Assembly (NCBI RefSeq): GCF_004210375.1
Contig: NC_134834.1
Span: forward strand, 149,081,009 to 149,145,008
Length of the DNA: 64,000 nt
Direction of reading: 5' to 3'
Source of the DNA: Tachypleus tridentatus
Lineage: Eukaryota > Arthropoda > Merostomata > Xiphosura > Limulidae
Positions 11,566 to 21,689 of this stretch are shown here, in pieces (the first letter of the stretch is position 1; each line of letters begins with the position of its first letter). The notes below the pieces were generated by a model that searched no databases, had not been told where the DNA came from, and worked only from the letters and a program-made list of their open reading frames with translations. Made by a program: the position numbers and the translations under genes.

Positions 11566-12141
11566 ATAAGTATCATAAATTTCATACATATTAACATTTA
11601 ATTAAATCCTAAATTAAAATTTCCCATTATTTCAAATTATAATACGTAACAATATATCAGATGTTAGTATCGCTGTATAAGTTCGCATAAATTTTACTCT
11701 AAAATAAGAACAACAATTGTAATTTATACATTGTTAGACGCACGTTACCACAGACTCGAGAGATAGAACATTACAGGTAATGAATATTCTAATATCATAC
11801 AGTTGTGTATATTAACCCTAATGAAGCAGTAAATGCGAAAGGTTTGTTAAATCTTAAAATACCTTCATATGTGTGTACTTATATATATAGTTACATCTCT
11901 AATATATAGGTCGTTTTATTTTCTAAAGTTAAATAAATTCAAAGTTACTGCTGTTCGCTTATTTGAAATTGGTAAAATCAGTTTACTAATATTGTTTAGA
12001 TATCAAAGTACTGTCATAGCATATTATTGCAATAAATATTGTCTAACCCACAACAATACTCTCTTATTATCCGTTAGTAACGGATTTGTGCAGAATGAGT
12101 TCAATTTGAAATAGTTCGAAAGCCAGAGAGAAAGACTTGAC
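11566..12141. other. AT-rich region upstream of the small membrane-protein locus
   Basis: No repeat or exon recognised. It would contain the promoter of the gene starting at 12,142, but I see no convincing core-promoter motif. Confidence 0.4.
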
Positions 12142-12355
12142 ATGATGAAAAACGTTCATACGAAATCTAACATCTTTTTCGGAGTTCTTCTGGTGTGTCT
12201 GTTTGTTGTTATTAAAACAGACACCCAGGACATTATATTTCGAAAAAAAGGTTCAACAAAAGGGAAAATCTATGATTTAGAAGAAAAGAACAACACTTAT
12301 ACTCCGATGTCTAATCCCCAACGGCGGGTCTTCATACGGAAACTGACCAACACAG
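12142..12355 (+). CDS. signal-peptide exon of a putative small membrane protein
   Basis: I do not recognise this protein. The frame opens with MMKN and has a strong hydrophobic stretch (about residues 11-25) ending before 'TDTQD', a classic signal peptide. A polar, basic, Asn/Lys/Arg-rich segment with an N-glycosylation sequon (NNT) follows. The frame stays open to 12,435, but a good 5' splice site, CACAG|GTAAAA, lies at 12,355/12,356 in phase 1. Joining there to the acceptor at 13,403-13,404 gives an uninterrupted frame into the tandem exon at 13,405-13,658. The product would be about 155 residues: signal peptide, short glycosylated ectodomain, C-terminal transmembrane helix. The join is inferred from splice signals and phase. 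The alternative is an unspliced 97-residue secreted peptide ending at 12,435. Confidence 0.5.
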
Positions 12356-12435
12356 GTAAAAAAACCAATTCTTCCTATATTAAATCTATTAGGAACCAGC
12401 AGTGTTTTAGCCAACCTGACAATCAAAATCAATAA

Positions 12436-13174
12436 TGATAATATTCTTTAACTCTCACATGATTTTAGTTTGGTCTGATTGAGCGTCCCGTTGTAATATA
12501 CATATGTACCGGCCCCAGTGGAACACAAATGTCTTTGAGGACTAAACACTAAAATCGGCGTTTCATAAAAGTATTTAGGCGAATAAATCATAAAGTTTGG
12601 TGATACTAACATTAAGTTTACCTATATATATTTCACCAAAGTAATTTATACAACACGTCAATGTTACTGTTTCGTTGGTGATAGCATGAACTTTCACTAT
12701 TTTTGTCAGTGAATTGAAAAATATTAACTTATAAGATTTTAAAATATATTACACTGATCATTGTTTCAGCGTTTTAATTATATATCGATGTGCTGAATAA
12801 CTCAACTTCATTCGTATTAAATTAGGTAATTCGTAACCAAGACCGCATTATCATGGTTTATAACAAAGTTGGTTTATCAGGTAAACATTCTTCTAAGGAT
12901 GATACGATACCTTCCTACTGTAGATGTTGAATAAATTATCATACAAGAACCAATACATATTCTTGTTTTGATCTGTTCTGAAATGAAAAGCCGGGGGACT
13001 AACGTGGAACTTCAATAGAAATGATTGTGAGAAATAGATCAGTATTGATGTAAAGTTGGCCAATGATCTGTGCAAAAATAAAGAAAATTTAATAATCTTC
13101 AAATATCCTGTCGTTAAACGTTTTCTTGTCTTCTCCATTATAATAAACCTTCAACTCATTTATTTTCACCAACA
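12436..13174. other. putative intron of the small membrane-protein gene
   Basis: AT-rich. Near 12,915 a short stretch (cctactgtagatgttgaata) matches the boundary sequence between the downstream tandem units, so an older unit boundary may lie here, split by unrelated sequence. Confidence 0.4.
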
Positions 13175-13310
13175 ATTATTAGTAGCTTGTGCAGTAGTTA
13201 ATTGAGCTGATTTGTACGCAATATAGTTTAGATGCTTTTCTGGATATGATTAAATCATTCAAGTGGAAAAGTTTAGATGATTTCAACAGTACAAAACTAA
13301 CTTTTTAGAG

Positions 13311-13658
13311 ATGATGCAGTTGAAAATATTTTTTATAATAGCTTTCACATGTACTTTCTCTTTCATTAATTCGATGCATGTTTTTTTTTGTTTTTTTTTT
13401 CCAGAACGTGGTAGTTCGATGACAAAAACAACACTGTCATCTCCTGGAAGAGATTTCAACATAACAACATACGAAGAGGAACTACCAACGCTGAAGGAAG
13501 ACAAGAACAGTGAATACGAAACAGAAAATAAGAGAAGGAACATGATTCGTTTATTTGAAAATGCAGCCTTGTTTAAATTTATAATTTTTTTTATTGCTTT
13601 TATGTTTGTGATGATTCTAATAAATGCATGTTTTAAGTATTATCGTTTTGTATTTTAA
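13311..13658 (+). CDS. small transmembrane protein, tandem copy 1
   Basis: No family recognised. Two readings are possible. (a) Spliced: a pyrimidine tract and TTTCCAG at 13,391-13,404 form a strong acceptor; the exon 13,405-13,658 accepts the phase-1 donor at 12,355 and continues in frame. (b) Unspliced: a 115-residue frame from ATGATG at 13,311 with its own hydrophobic start (MMQLKIFFIIAFT) followed by poly-Phe, the poly-Phe being the translated pyrimidine tract. I favour (a). Both share the same C-terminal 80 or so residues: an NIT sequon, an acidic Glu-rich linker (EEELPTLKEDKNSEYE), then a single transmembrane helix starting 'LFKFIIFFIAFMFV' with an 'INACFKYY' juxtamembrane end. AATAAA lies at 13,750-13,755, about 90 bases after the stop. 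Confidence 0.55.
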   Translation: MMQLKIFFIIAFTCTFSFINSMHVFFCFFFPERGSSMTKTTLSSPGRDFNITTYEEELPTLKEDKNSEYETENKRRNMIRLFENAALFKFIIFFIAFMFVMILINACFKYYRFVF

Positions 13659-13749
13659 ATGTTGTTGTTATTTTTATCACTTTCTGTTTTAAATGTTGTG
13701 TTATTTTTATCGTTATGAGTGTATTTTAAAGGTTGTTTTTTTTTATCCC

Positions 13750-13755
13750 AATAAA
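13750..13755 (+). terminator. polyadenylation signal, copy 1
   Basis: AATAAA about 90 bases after the stop. Equivalents at 14,423-14,428 and 15,579-15,584 sit at the same place in copies 2 and 3; conservation of position supports genuine transcription ends. Confidence 0.6.
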
Positions 13756-14033
13756 TTTTAGGTTCACGAAAATTGTATATAATGTAGGAGAACGTCACAA
13801 AGTGAATGGTCTTTCACACCCACATAGATATGAAGATCTAATGATTTATACTAAAGAATGAACTATCCAATCATGTCCTACTGTTGATGTTGAATAAATT
13901 ATTAGTAGCTCGTGCAGTAGTTAATTTAGCTGATTTGTACGCAATATAGTTCAGATGCTTTTCTGTATATGATTAAATAATTCAAGTGGAAAAGTCTAGA
14001 TGATTTCAACAGTACAAAACTAACTTTTTAGAG

Positions 14034-14336
14034 ATGATGCAGTTGAAGATATTTTTTATAATAGCTTTCACATATACTTTCTCTTTCATTAATTCGATGA
14101 CAAAAACAACACTGTCATCTCCTGGAAGAGATTTCAATATAACAACATACGAAGAGGAACTACCAACGCTGAAGGAAGACAAGAACAGTGAATACGAAAC
14201 AGAAAATAAGAGAAGGAACATGATTCGTTTATTTGAAAATGCACCCTTATTCAAATTTATAATTTTTTTTATTGCTTTTATGTTTGTGATGATCCTAATA
14301 AATGCATGTTTTAAGTATTATCGCTTCGTATTTTAA
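14034..14336 (+). CDS. small transmembrane protein, tandem copy 2 (splice acceptor deleted)
   Basis: A 100-residue frame nearly identical to copy 1, except that 45 bp are missing between two 'TTCGATG' microrepeats. The loss removes the pyrimidine tract, the splice acceptor and the first codons of the exon. It is exactly in frame, so the hydrophobic leader MMQLKIFFIIAFT now joins directly to 'MTKTTLSSPGRD'. The result looks like a self-contained signal peptide, ectodomain (NIT sequon) and transmembrane helix. AATAAA at 14,423-14,428. It could be an intronless new gene or a copy that can no longer be spliced to the upstream exon. Confidence 0.5.
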   Translation: MMQLKIFFIIAFTYTFSFINSMTKTTLSSPGRDFNITTYEEELPTLKEDKNSEYETENKRRNMIRLFENAPLFKFIIFFIAFMFVMILINACFKYYRFVF

Positions 14337-14951
14337 ATGTTGTTGTTATTTTTATCACTTTCTGTTTTAAATGTTATTTTTATCATGTTATGAGTGTATT
14401 TTATATGTTGTTTTTTTATCCCAATAAACGTTTAGGTGCACGAAAATTGTATATAATGTAGGAGAACGTCACAAAGTGAATGGTCTCTCACACCCACATA
14501 GATATGAAGATCTAATGATTTATACTAAAGAATGAACTATCCAATCATGTCCTACTGTTGATGTTGAATAAATTATTAGTAGCTCGTGCAGTAGTTAATT
14601 TAGCTGATTTGTACGCAATATAGTTCAGATGCTTTTCTGGATATGATTAAATCATTCAAGTGGTAAAGTATATATGATTTCAACAGCACAAAACTAACTT
14701 TTTAGAGATGATGCAGTTGAAGATATTTTTTATAATAGCTTTCACAAGTACTTATTTCATTAATTCGATGCATGTTTTTTTTTACAGAATGTGGTAGTTT
14801 CTATTTGCAATTATACTATTTTTTTTCAAGGACTATTTGTAACCATCCTTTATAAAATTTTAGTCTTTATATATAACATTATTTTACTAATTTGCTTGTA
14901 TTAAAACTGAACATATTTGTATATTAAAAATAATATTCTCATAAATCACAG

Positions 14952-15334
14952 AGAAACCTTCAGCTATAACACCTCTTGAAACATTTCATGAAGCCAAGGA
15001 TAACAAAGAATTATTCTCAAAAGAAGAAAGACATATCATAACATAAAAAACCATAACTTCATATGAAGACATTTATCATGCGATGACAAACACAAAACTA
15101 TTATCTCCTGGAAGAAAAATCAACATGACAATATACGAAAAGGAACTGCCAATGGAGAAGGAAGATCGGAACAGTGAAGACGAAATAGAAAATTCTATGT
15201 TCAACAATACAAGCAGCATATTTCATATATTTGAAAATGCATCCTTCTTTAAATTTCTAATCCTTTTAATTGCTTTTCTGTTTATCATGATTCTGATAAA
15301 TGCATGTTTCAAGTATTATCACTTTGTATTTTAA
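14952..15334 (+). CDS. small transmembrane protein, tandem copy 3 (diverged; possible in-frame stop)
   Basis: The clear part is 15,083-15,334, 83 residues from ATG: 'LLSPGRKINMTIYEKELP', an acidic linker with extra sequons (NNT, NAS), and a helix ending INACFKYYHFVF, so the family architecture is conserved despite substitutions. Upstream, an acceptor (ATCACAG at 14,951) opens a phase-1 exon (EKPSAITPLETFHEAKD...) in the same frame as the ATG. One TAA at 15,044-15,046 interrupts it. Copy 3 thus seems to keep a longer ancestral exon broken by one stop. The leader-like ATGATGCAG at 14,708 stops early at about 14,796. AATAAA at 15,579-15,584. Confidence 0.45.
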
Positions 15335-15580
15335 ATGTTGTTGTGTTATTTTTATCATTTTATCACTTTGTATTTTAAATGTTGTTGTGTTATTTTTATC
15401 ATTTTATCACTTTGTATTTCAAATGTTGTTGTGTTATTTTTATCATTTTATCACTTTGTATTTTAAATGTTGTTGTGTTATTTTTATCATTTTATCACTT
15501 TGTATTTTAAATGTTGTTGTGTTATTCTTATCCTTTTATCACTTTGTATTTTAAATGTTGTTGTGTTATATTTATCATAA
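15317..15580 (+). repeat. 44-bp minisatellite, six units, starting inside the stop-codon region
   Basis: Units start at 15,317, 15,361, 15,405, 15,449, 15,493 and 15,537 with exact 44-bp spacing ('tatcactttgtattttaaat' plus a 'gttgttgtgttatttttatc'-type half). The first unit includes the last codons and stop of copy 3, so the stop-codon region itself was amplified into the 3' UTR. The open frame across 15,300-15,554 is an artefact of this repeat. Confidence 0.9.
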
Positions 15581-15735
15581 TAAACGTTTGTGAAACTCAT
15601 CATACAGTTAAAGTGCACGAAAATTGTATATAATGTAGAAGAACGTTACAAAGTGAATGGTCTCTCACACCCACATAGATATGAAGATCTAATGATTTAT
15701 ACTAAAGAATGAACTATCCAATCATGTCCTTTAAA

Positions 15736-17769
15736 GATAAATACAAAAATATATTTAGTCTAAAATAAACCACAAATAAGATCTGACATCTAATGATGAA
15801 GTGAATTTTAAATATAAAATTATTTTTGAGGTGTATTATGTTAAGTTGATTGTTTTTAATTTTTTAAATGATATACTTCATCTTTAACAATTTTCAAAGT
15901 ATTCTATATGTAAAGCATGCATATTACTTACTACACTCTAACAAAACCAAAGTATTTTTGATATGAGCAGAAAAGCTATGTCTGTTCAAAGTGGGAGGGT
16001 GTCGAACTTTAACCCTTAGGCAGCATTTTTTTTTGTAAATTATGTAACCTTCACATGTCAGTATAACTTACAGATCAGGTAACCCTTATGTGACTTTTTA
16101 ATTTCCGGTCATCTGGTGTCCTATAACTCATACGATATACCTTGGGCACGATAACTACTGTTGTGTCTTTGAGCATAACACTTTACCCAAATTGTTTTTG
16201 TTTATCCAGCTGAAATTTCAGCACTGACTCCTATGAACGGTATGGGCAAACGATGTATATTTCACATGTAGCATATATCCCAAACTAGAATACAAACCTG
16301 CGTACATTATATGCGTGGTCTGTATCCAAAATTAATATACATGCCTATGTAAATTGAATACACATTTACTAAATGACTTCACATTTGAAAATTTCAGGTC
16401 AACATGAAATGTACACTAGACTAAAGTATAAAGAACAGGGGAAACTAGCCTACTGTAGATATTACATCAATAAAACTTGGTAATAAATTGTACTAATCAT
16501 AACTCTTGATCACGTGTTTCAGTAGTAAACTCTGGGGCCTGAAATGTTACATGCTACTGATTGGGCACAGAAAATGTTACTCACAGTGTAGATCTGTGCT
16601 TCAACATGAACAAGTAAACTTATGTGGGACAAGTGTGATCTTGTTCTTCCCACTTAACTGTCAGGTTTCCTTTAAATGTGTTGTTGTGTCCTTTACCATA
16701 ATACTTTCTTATAAAATAAGTCCTTTGAATCCAAAATTCAGCCAAAGTATTCCATCAATTGTAACACAGTGGTTCCTTAAGTTCACATTTGAACCTGAAA
16801 ACATCTAGTTTGAGAGTGACCAAAGAAATAGTGTATGTAAAGCGTGCATACAGCATTACAAAACAAAGGAAGTGACTACAAACTCAACAATACATGCAGG
16901 TAAAGATACTCCTGCAACAGAAATTAGCAAGAAGCAAGATATCTGCTATACACAACCATAGTTGTTGGTGAGCCACAATAAAAAGAAGCAAAAAAACAAA
17001 AATATGAGAATATTCCTATGCACATAAACTCCCAAGAAACTGGAAAACATTAACTAAAAGGTTACAAATAAATAGAAATTCAACATATCACTGCGAGTAG
17101 AATAATGATAATCTATGGATATCAAAATATCTTGTAAAAAATTAGAGAACAGTGGTTCTAGTAGAGTGAAAAGAGGATTTTGGTTATTAACCAAAGAGTT
17201 ATTAATTGAAGATTACGTAGCAGTGTAGTGTCAGTGTTTGTTCTCTTTCATTTTTAAAAAGTTATATCAATAACACTGGTTATTTTTCTCATTTGTTGTT
17301 ACCTACAAAATAGATATTATTCTGCTTTTAATTTTCACAATAGCAAAGTATCTGAATAAATTACATTTCCAACTATTCTGTGTCACAATTTTAAATTTTA
17401 AGCAGCTTTGTTAACAAAACAATTTTATTCCAAATATCTAGTGAACAACAGGACAATAAAAACTTTACCTCACTCCATTCTTGGATTTCTGTTTGATTAC
17501 ACAAAAATGTATATTGACAAGTGTATTCTATGAAAGAATTTTCTGTATTTGTTGTTAAGAGTATCAACTGTTTAGGTGGAGAAAAATTTTGATCATGCAT
17601 AACTTTTGCATAAATGAATTAAACATTTTATACAAACTTGAAATATATCTCAAACATAATTTTTAATAAAACATAACATAATATAGTAGTTTGGGACAAC
17701 ATGAAACCTACTGATCCATCTTGTTTGTCTCATCCTCTAAATTAAACTAAAACTATTTATAAATAAATT
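15736..17769. other. AT-rich region, nothing recognised
   Basis: Several short open frames (e.g. 16,506-16,808) without family resemblance, signal or repeat structure. No splice-bounded exon recognised. Confidence 0.4.
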
Positions 17770-17960
17770 TTTAAAAAATCTTAAAGCCAGCCCTTATCAT
17801 TCATATACTTTTCAAAATTTCTCTTAAAATCACTTTAAATTTCAGCTTCCACATCATCAGGCAACTCTTCCAAATAACTACTACATTAAGAAAGTGAAAA
17901 CAACTCCTATCCTGCAGAAATTTACATTTACGTCTCTCAGTCCTACCATTCTCACTATGA
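17770..17960 (-). mobile_element. CR1-like LINE, extreme 3' end
   Basis: On the minus strand a broken frame reads 'LEELPDDVEAEI.SDFKRN' and 'FEKYMNDKG', the typical C-terminal tail after the reverse transcriptase of CR1-like LINEs (W/L..LPD..V.A....FK..LD..). Frameshifted and fragmentary. Confidence 0.6.
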
Positions 17961-18035
17961 AGTACAAAACAGATGTTGCATCAACACTATCAATTTATCA
18001 AAATATATAAAGTGTAAACAAAATGCCAGGATGCA

Positions 18036-18349
18036 GTGGAACCCTCAAGGGGTGATAAAGAAAGGTTTGTATATGATGATTATGAGATGAATGGGTTGTT
18101 AATTGTTTTTGCTTTTTATTCTCTTTCTACTATTGAAGATTTAAGCAGTATTCTACATTTTGATGATGAAAACAAAGATGGCTGCATTAATTCTGGGCTA
18201 GTCAAGGCAAAATTTCGAAGTTTAAAGGAAAATAAATCTATTGGCTAAATAATATTTTCCCGAGGGTTTTGAAGGTGGTTAAAAACTGGATATGTCAGCC
18301 ACTTGCTACTATTTTTTGTCAATCCTTCAACATTAACCATGTACTAGAA
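18036..18349 (+). mobile_element. CR1-like LINE fragment, left half (split by a hAT insertion)
   Basis: The plus-strand frame ends 'KFRSLKENKSIG' and, past a stop, continues with 'PRVLKVVKNWICQPLATIF' and 'CQSFNINHVLE', the fingers/palm region of LINE reverse transcriptase. It resumes at 21,360 after the hAT element. Confidence 0.75.
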
Positions 18350-18499
18350 CAGGGGTGTGCAACATTTTTCGTCGGTGGGCCATATAACCAACTTCATCAA
18401 TCAAGCGGGGCCACTTAAAAAACAAGCTTATTCGTGTACATGCACAATAAATTAAAAAAAAATTCTCAAAATGCAAGCAATAATATTTTATATTTTTGC

Positions 18500-20298
18500 A
18501 TGAGTGATCATTTTAGTGCGACACTTGAAATTTAGAGTCCTTGTAGAGCTTGTCAATATCAGCTTTGACAGAAGTGGTTGCCACTCTTAACTGACTGGTC
18601 AAATGTTCATCAGTCAGCTGACTTCTACATTTGGTTTTGATGAGCTTCATTTTGGAGAAAAATTGCTCACAGCAGTAGGTGCTACCAAAAAGGAGGCAAT
18701 TCTTTGTGCATGACGGGACAAATTGGGAAACTTTTCACGCATTACACAGAGTTTGTAAAGTCTAGCAAACTGTTTTCAGAGAATTTCCTTTAGTGTCCAT
18801 GTCAGCCTGCAGTTCAATGAGTTCCATTTGGCAATCATCAGGACTGTCTTCCACTGCCAAATCAAAAGGTTGAGCGAACAATTTCAATCTAATTTCAGTT
18901 TGTCTGAAATCTTGAAATCTGTTTGCAAACTCATCACGCAGCTTTTGTACACTGGTTCCATATTTGGTGCAATCCAGATTAGGAAATTCCAGTTTCCTGG
19001 TTGCAAGACATGTAAAATGGGTCAATATGGCTCTTCTCAACTGAACCTGGAAAAGTTCCAATTTCTTCTCAAAAGCACAAATATGCTCAAACAACTTATT
19101 CACAAGTTGACTTTTCCTTGTAGTTTTAAGTTTAAATCAGACAGATGCTGTGTAATGTCTGTGAGGAATGCTAAGTCATTCAGCCAGTTCTCATTGCTCA
19201 AGAAGTCCACATTCTGACGTTTGCTCTCCATGAAGAGCTTAATCTCCTCTCGCAGATTCCAGAATCTCTTCAAAGTAGCAGCTCTACTAAGCCAACGCAT
19301 TACAGCAGAGAAGTACAAAACATCTGAATACTCACTGTCCAGCTCATCTAAAAAAGTTTTAAATTGTCGATGATTTAATCCTCGTGTTGAATATAATTTA
19401 CGCATTGGACATTTTTCATGACTTCTGCAAAATCCAGAACTTTGGTGCACAAGCTCTCTTGGTGAATAATGCAATGGCTTACAACTACGTCTTGTGCTCC
19501 AACTGCCGTTAGAAATTTCTTGGTGAATCCATTTGTCCTACCTGTCATGGAAGGAGCACCATCTGTTGTAACACCACATAATTTATAAGGATTCAGTTCA
19601 AACTTTCTACAACCTTAAGCACTTGTTCACAAATATCCTGTCCTGTGGTTGTGGAGGAAAGGCTTGCCATATCTAAAACTCTTGAAAACATCAAAGTCTG
19701 CAGTAACAGCTCTGATGAAAATGACAAGTTGGGATGTGTCATTGATATCAGTGCTTTCATCCAAAGCCAGACTGAAAGCTTCACTGAATTCAATCTCTCT
19801 TTCAAAGTTTCTTTGATGTCCTCTGAAAGATCTTTTGTCCCTGCGTGAGACAGTAAAGCGGAAAGGCTAGTTTGCTCCACCAAATATTTTTCTCTGGACA
19901 TGCATATTCTGTGAATATTGTTAAACAATTTTAATAAATTCTCCATCACTGAAAGGCTTTCCCTTTTCTGCCATACATTCACAAAGCTTAAAACTCAGTT
20001 TTGTCACCAGTTCTGAATTTTTCTTGAAAGTGGTAAAAACACCTTGTTGCTTTTCAATGGATGTTTTTAAATGTTCAATTTTGTCCTTTCGTGCCTGACC
20101 AACAATTTCATCAAACTGGGAGGAGTGCTTAGTTGCGTAATGTCGCTTAATATTGTACTCTTTCATGACTGCAATTGTAGTTTGACAGACGAGGCAGACA
20201 ACACCTTGATTATGTGGGACAACAAGATATTTTGTGCACCATTCACTATTGAATAACCTTCCCTCATCATCAATTTTTCGTTTCTTAACTGCTGACAT
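18500..20298 (-). pseudogene. hAT transposase, GTF2IRD2/ZBED-like, frameshifted
   Basis: Starts at ATG 20,298 with a basic leader and a BED-type zinc-finger remnant: 'CLVC' as the Cys pair and 'IKRHYATKHSSQ' as the His pair. Collinear pieces follow in different frames: 19,593-19,982 (conserved helical region), 19,100-19,474 (with '[20 protein letters not shown]', the hAT core segment recognisable in GTF2IRD2-like proteins), 18,762-19,103, and finally a C-terminal dimerisation-like segment around 18,540-18,700 with frameshifts. At least three frameshifts and stops separate the pieces, so no full-length enzyme is possible. It is transposon-derived; the resemblance to GTF2IRD2 reflects that gene's own hAT ancestry. 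Confidence 0.85.
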
Positions 20299-20468
20299 TT
20301 TACTAGCCCTGAAATCAAAACAAAATTATTCTCACGAAAATAGCAAAGTAGAAAAAAACATAGAATTTATTTACACATGGAACCTCTTATGGACAGAAAC
20401 ACATGTTTCTAAATTGGCATCCCGATCATAGCCTTCCGGTACTTAAATTAATTGAGAATAGCAAAATA

Positions 20469-20874
20469 CAGTGTGACCTCGCATATTCGCGGGTTATGCG
20501 CGAACTGCGTTTTTGTAGGTCACAGAGACTGAAAGGGCTTTTCGAGGAGATTTCTGTTGTATTTACTCAATCAAGCCGTTTTTATCAATTGTCGTCTTCA
20601 CCAAACAAGATTGGACTGCTATTGGCTGACTGCCTCAGCTTCCCCAACAACGCAAACGGCAAAGCACAGCCCGGTAACGCACGGTACAATTTAGTGAAAT
20701 ACATAACAGTATGCAATATTGCTACATTATTACTGCATCAATGAGTATAAGTATCATTAGTGTTTGGGAAGCATTTCATATAGTATATAATCGCATACAT
20801 ATACGTTTTAAAACTGCGTCCAATATTCGCGGGAGGGTAAAAACGTAACCCCCGCGAATAACGAGGTCACACTG
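20469..20874. mobile_element. pogo/Tigger-like MITE nested in the hAT
   Basis: Inverted ends CAGTGTGACCTCGCATATTC and the complement of 'ataacgaggtcacactg', both leading into a CGCGGG block, with TA on each side (20,467-20,468; 20,875-20,876). About 406 bp, non-coding. The 'ACCTCG..TATTCGCGGG' end pattern is pogo/Tigger-like. Confidence 0.85.
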
Positions 20875-21359
20875 TACATAGAATCAGATGCATCTGAAAG
20901 CAAAAATTTTAATAAATTCAGTAAAGTCACAACAATATGCTAAATAATAATCAATTTACCTTCAATCTCTTGTAGTAACTGTAAAAGGTAATAAAATTTT
21001 CACCAATAATGAATGACGGACAGCAGAGGTTAGGGAAAATTGTCGCCAGCGGGCGAAGGCGAGGTTCAGGACATGACGTTGAGTCGTAGACAATAGTGCT
21101 AGTGCACGTCACCTATTCATGCCCTAAGGAGGCCGACCAATCGAATTCGGCCTGCTCCTCTCTAGCAAAGATAATTTTAGAAGTTTGTCGAGTCGAAGCC
21201 TGGGAATCCCGTAGGATCGATGCTTTTAAAAATATTCCATTTGCGTTGGATTACAGATCAGGCCACATGGTTAGATTACAACAACTAGGGCCACACTAAA
21301 TGGCTTGGCGGGCCGGGTTGTGGCCCGCGGGCCGCCTGTTGCACACCCCTGTACTAGAA

Positions 21360-21684
21360 GGTTGGAAGTTAGCTGATGATGCTCCTCTTTTTTAAAGGAA
21401 GTGAAGAATATTGTTTCAGTTATTATAGGTCCATTAGTCTTAAGTCAGTTATGTACAACTTTTTGGTAAGTCGCACAAAAGAAGCTTTGCGAAACCATTT
21501 AACAAAGTTTAGAGTTTCATTGGATTGTCAACATGATTTCACTAAGGAAAAGTACGGACTTACAAATCTTTTAACATTCTTGAAAAAAGGTTACTGTTGT
21601 AGAAGAGGACTCTTAACATTCTTTGAAATATATAGAGTGCAAATCATTTTCAATTCCTTAGGGAAACTTGCAGGCATCTATTGA
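21360..21684 (+). mobile_element. CR1-like LINE fragment, right half
   Basis: Continuation of 18,036-18,349 after the hAT: '..GWKLADDAPLF' then frameshifted pieces matching the '..YRPISL' and 'QHDFTKEKYGLTNLLTF' blocks of LINE reverse transcriptase. Decayed. Confidence 0.75.
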
Positions 21685-21689
21685 TAATG

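Larger units (their letters stand above)
13175..15735 (+). repeat. three tandem gene-sized units (about 723, 674 and 1,160 bp)
   Basis: Anchors recur in order: 'attattagtagct' at 13,175, 13,898 and 14,572; ATGATGCAGTTGAA at about 13,311, 14,034 and 14,708; a coding block; an AATAAA; and the unit-end block 'ctaatgatttatactaaag'. Units 1 and 2 are nearly identical. Unit 3 is longer because of about 300 bp of extra sequence before its coding block and a 44-bp minisatellite after it. Confidence 0.9.
18350..21351 (-). mobile_element. hAT transposon, complete ends, 8-bp target-site duplication
   Basis: Starts CAGGGGTGTGCAACATTTTT and ends with the complement (TTGCACACCCCTG). The octamer TACTAGAA occurs immediately outside both ends (18,342-18,349 and 21,352-21,359), the hallmark of hAT insertion. 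Length 3,002 bp including a nested 0.4-kb MITE at 20,469-20,874. The transposase gene lies on the minus strand and is broken. Confidence 0.96.

Noticed and set aside
15300..15554. 84-codon ORF with a repeated peptide
   Set aside because: Translation of the 44-bp minisatellite.
18828..19217. 129-codon plus-strand ORF in the hAT
   Set aside because: Shadow of the minus-strand transposase pseudogene.
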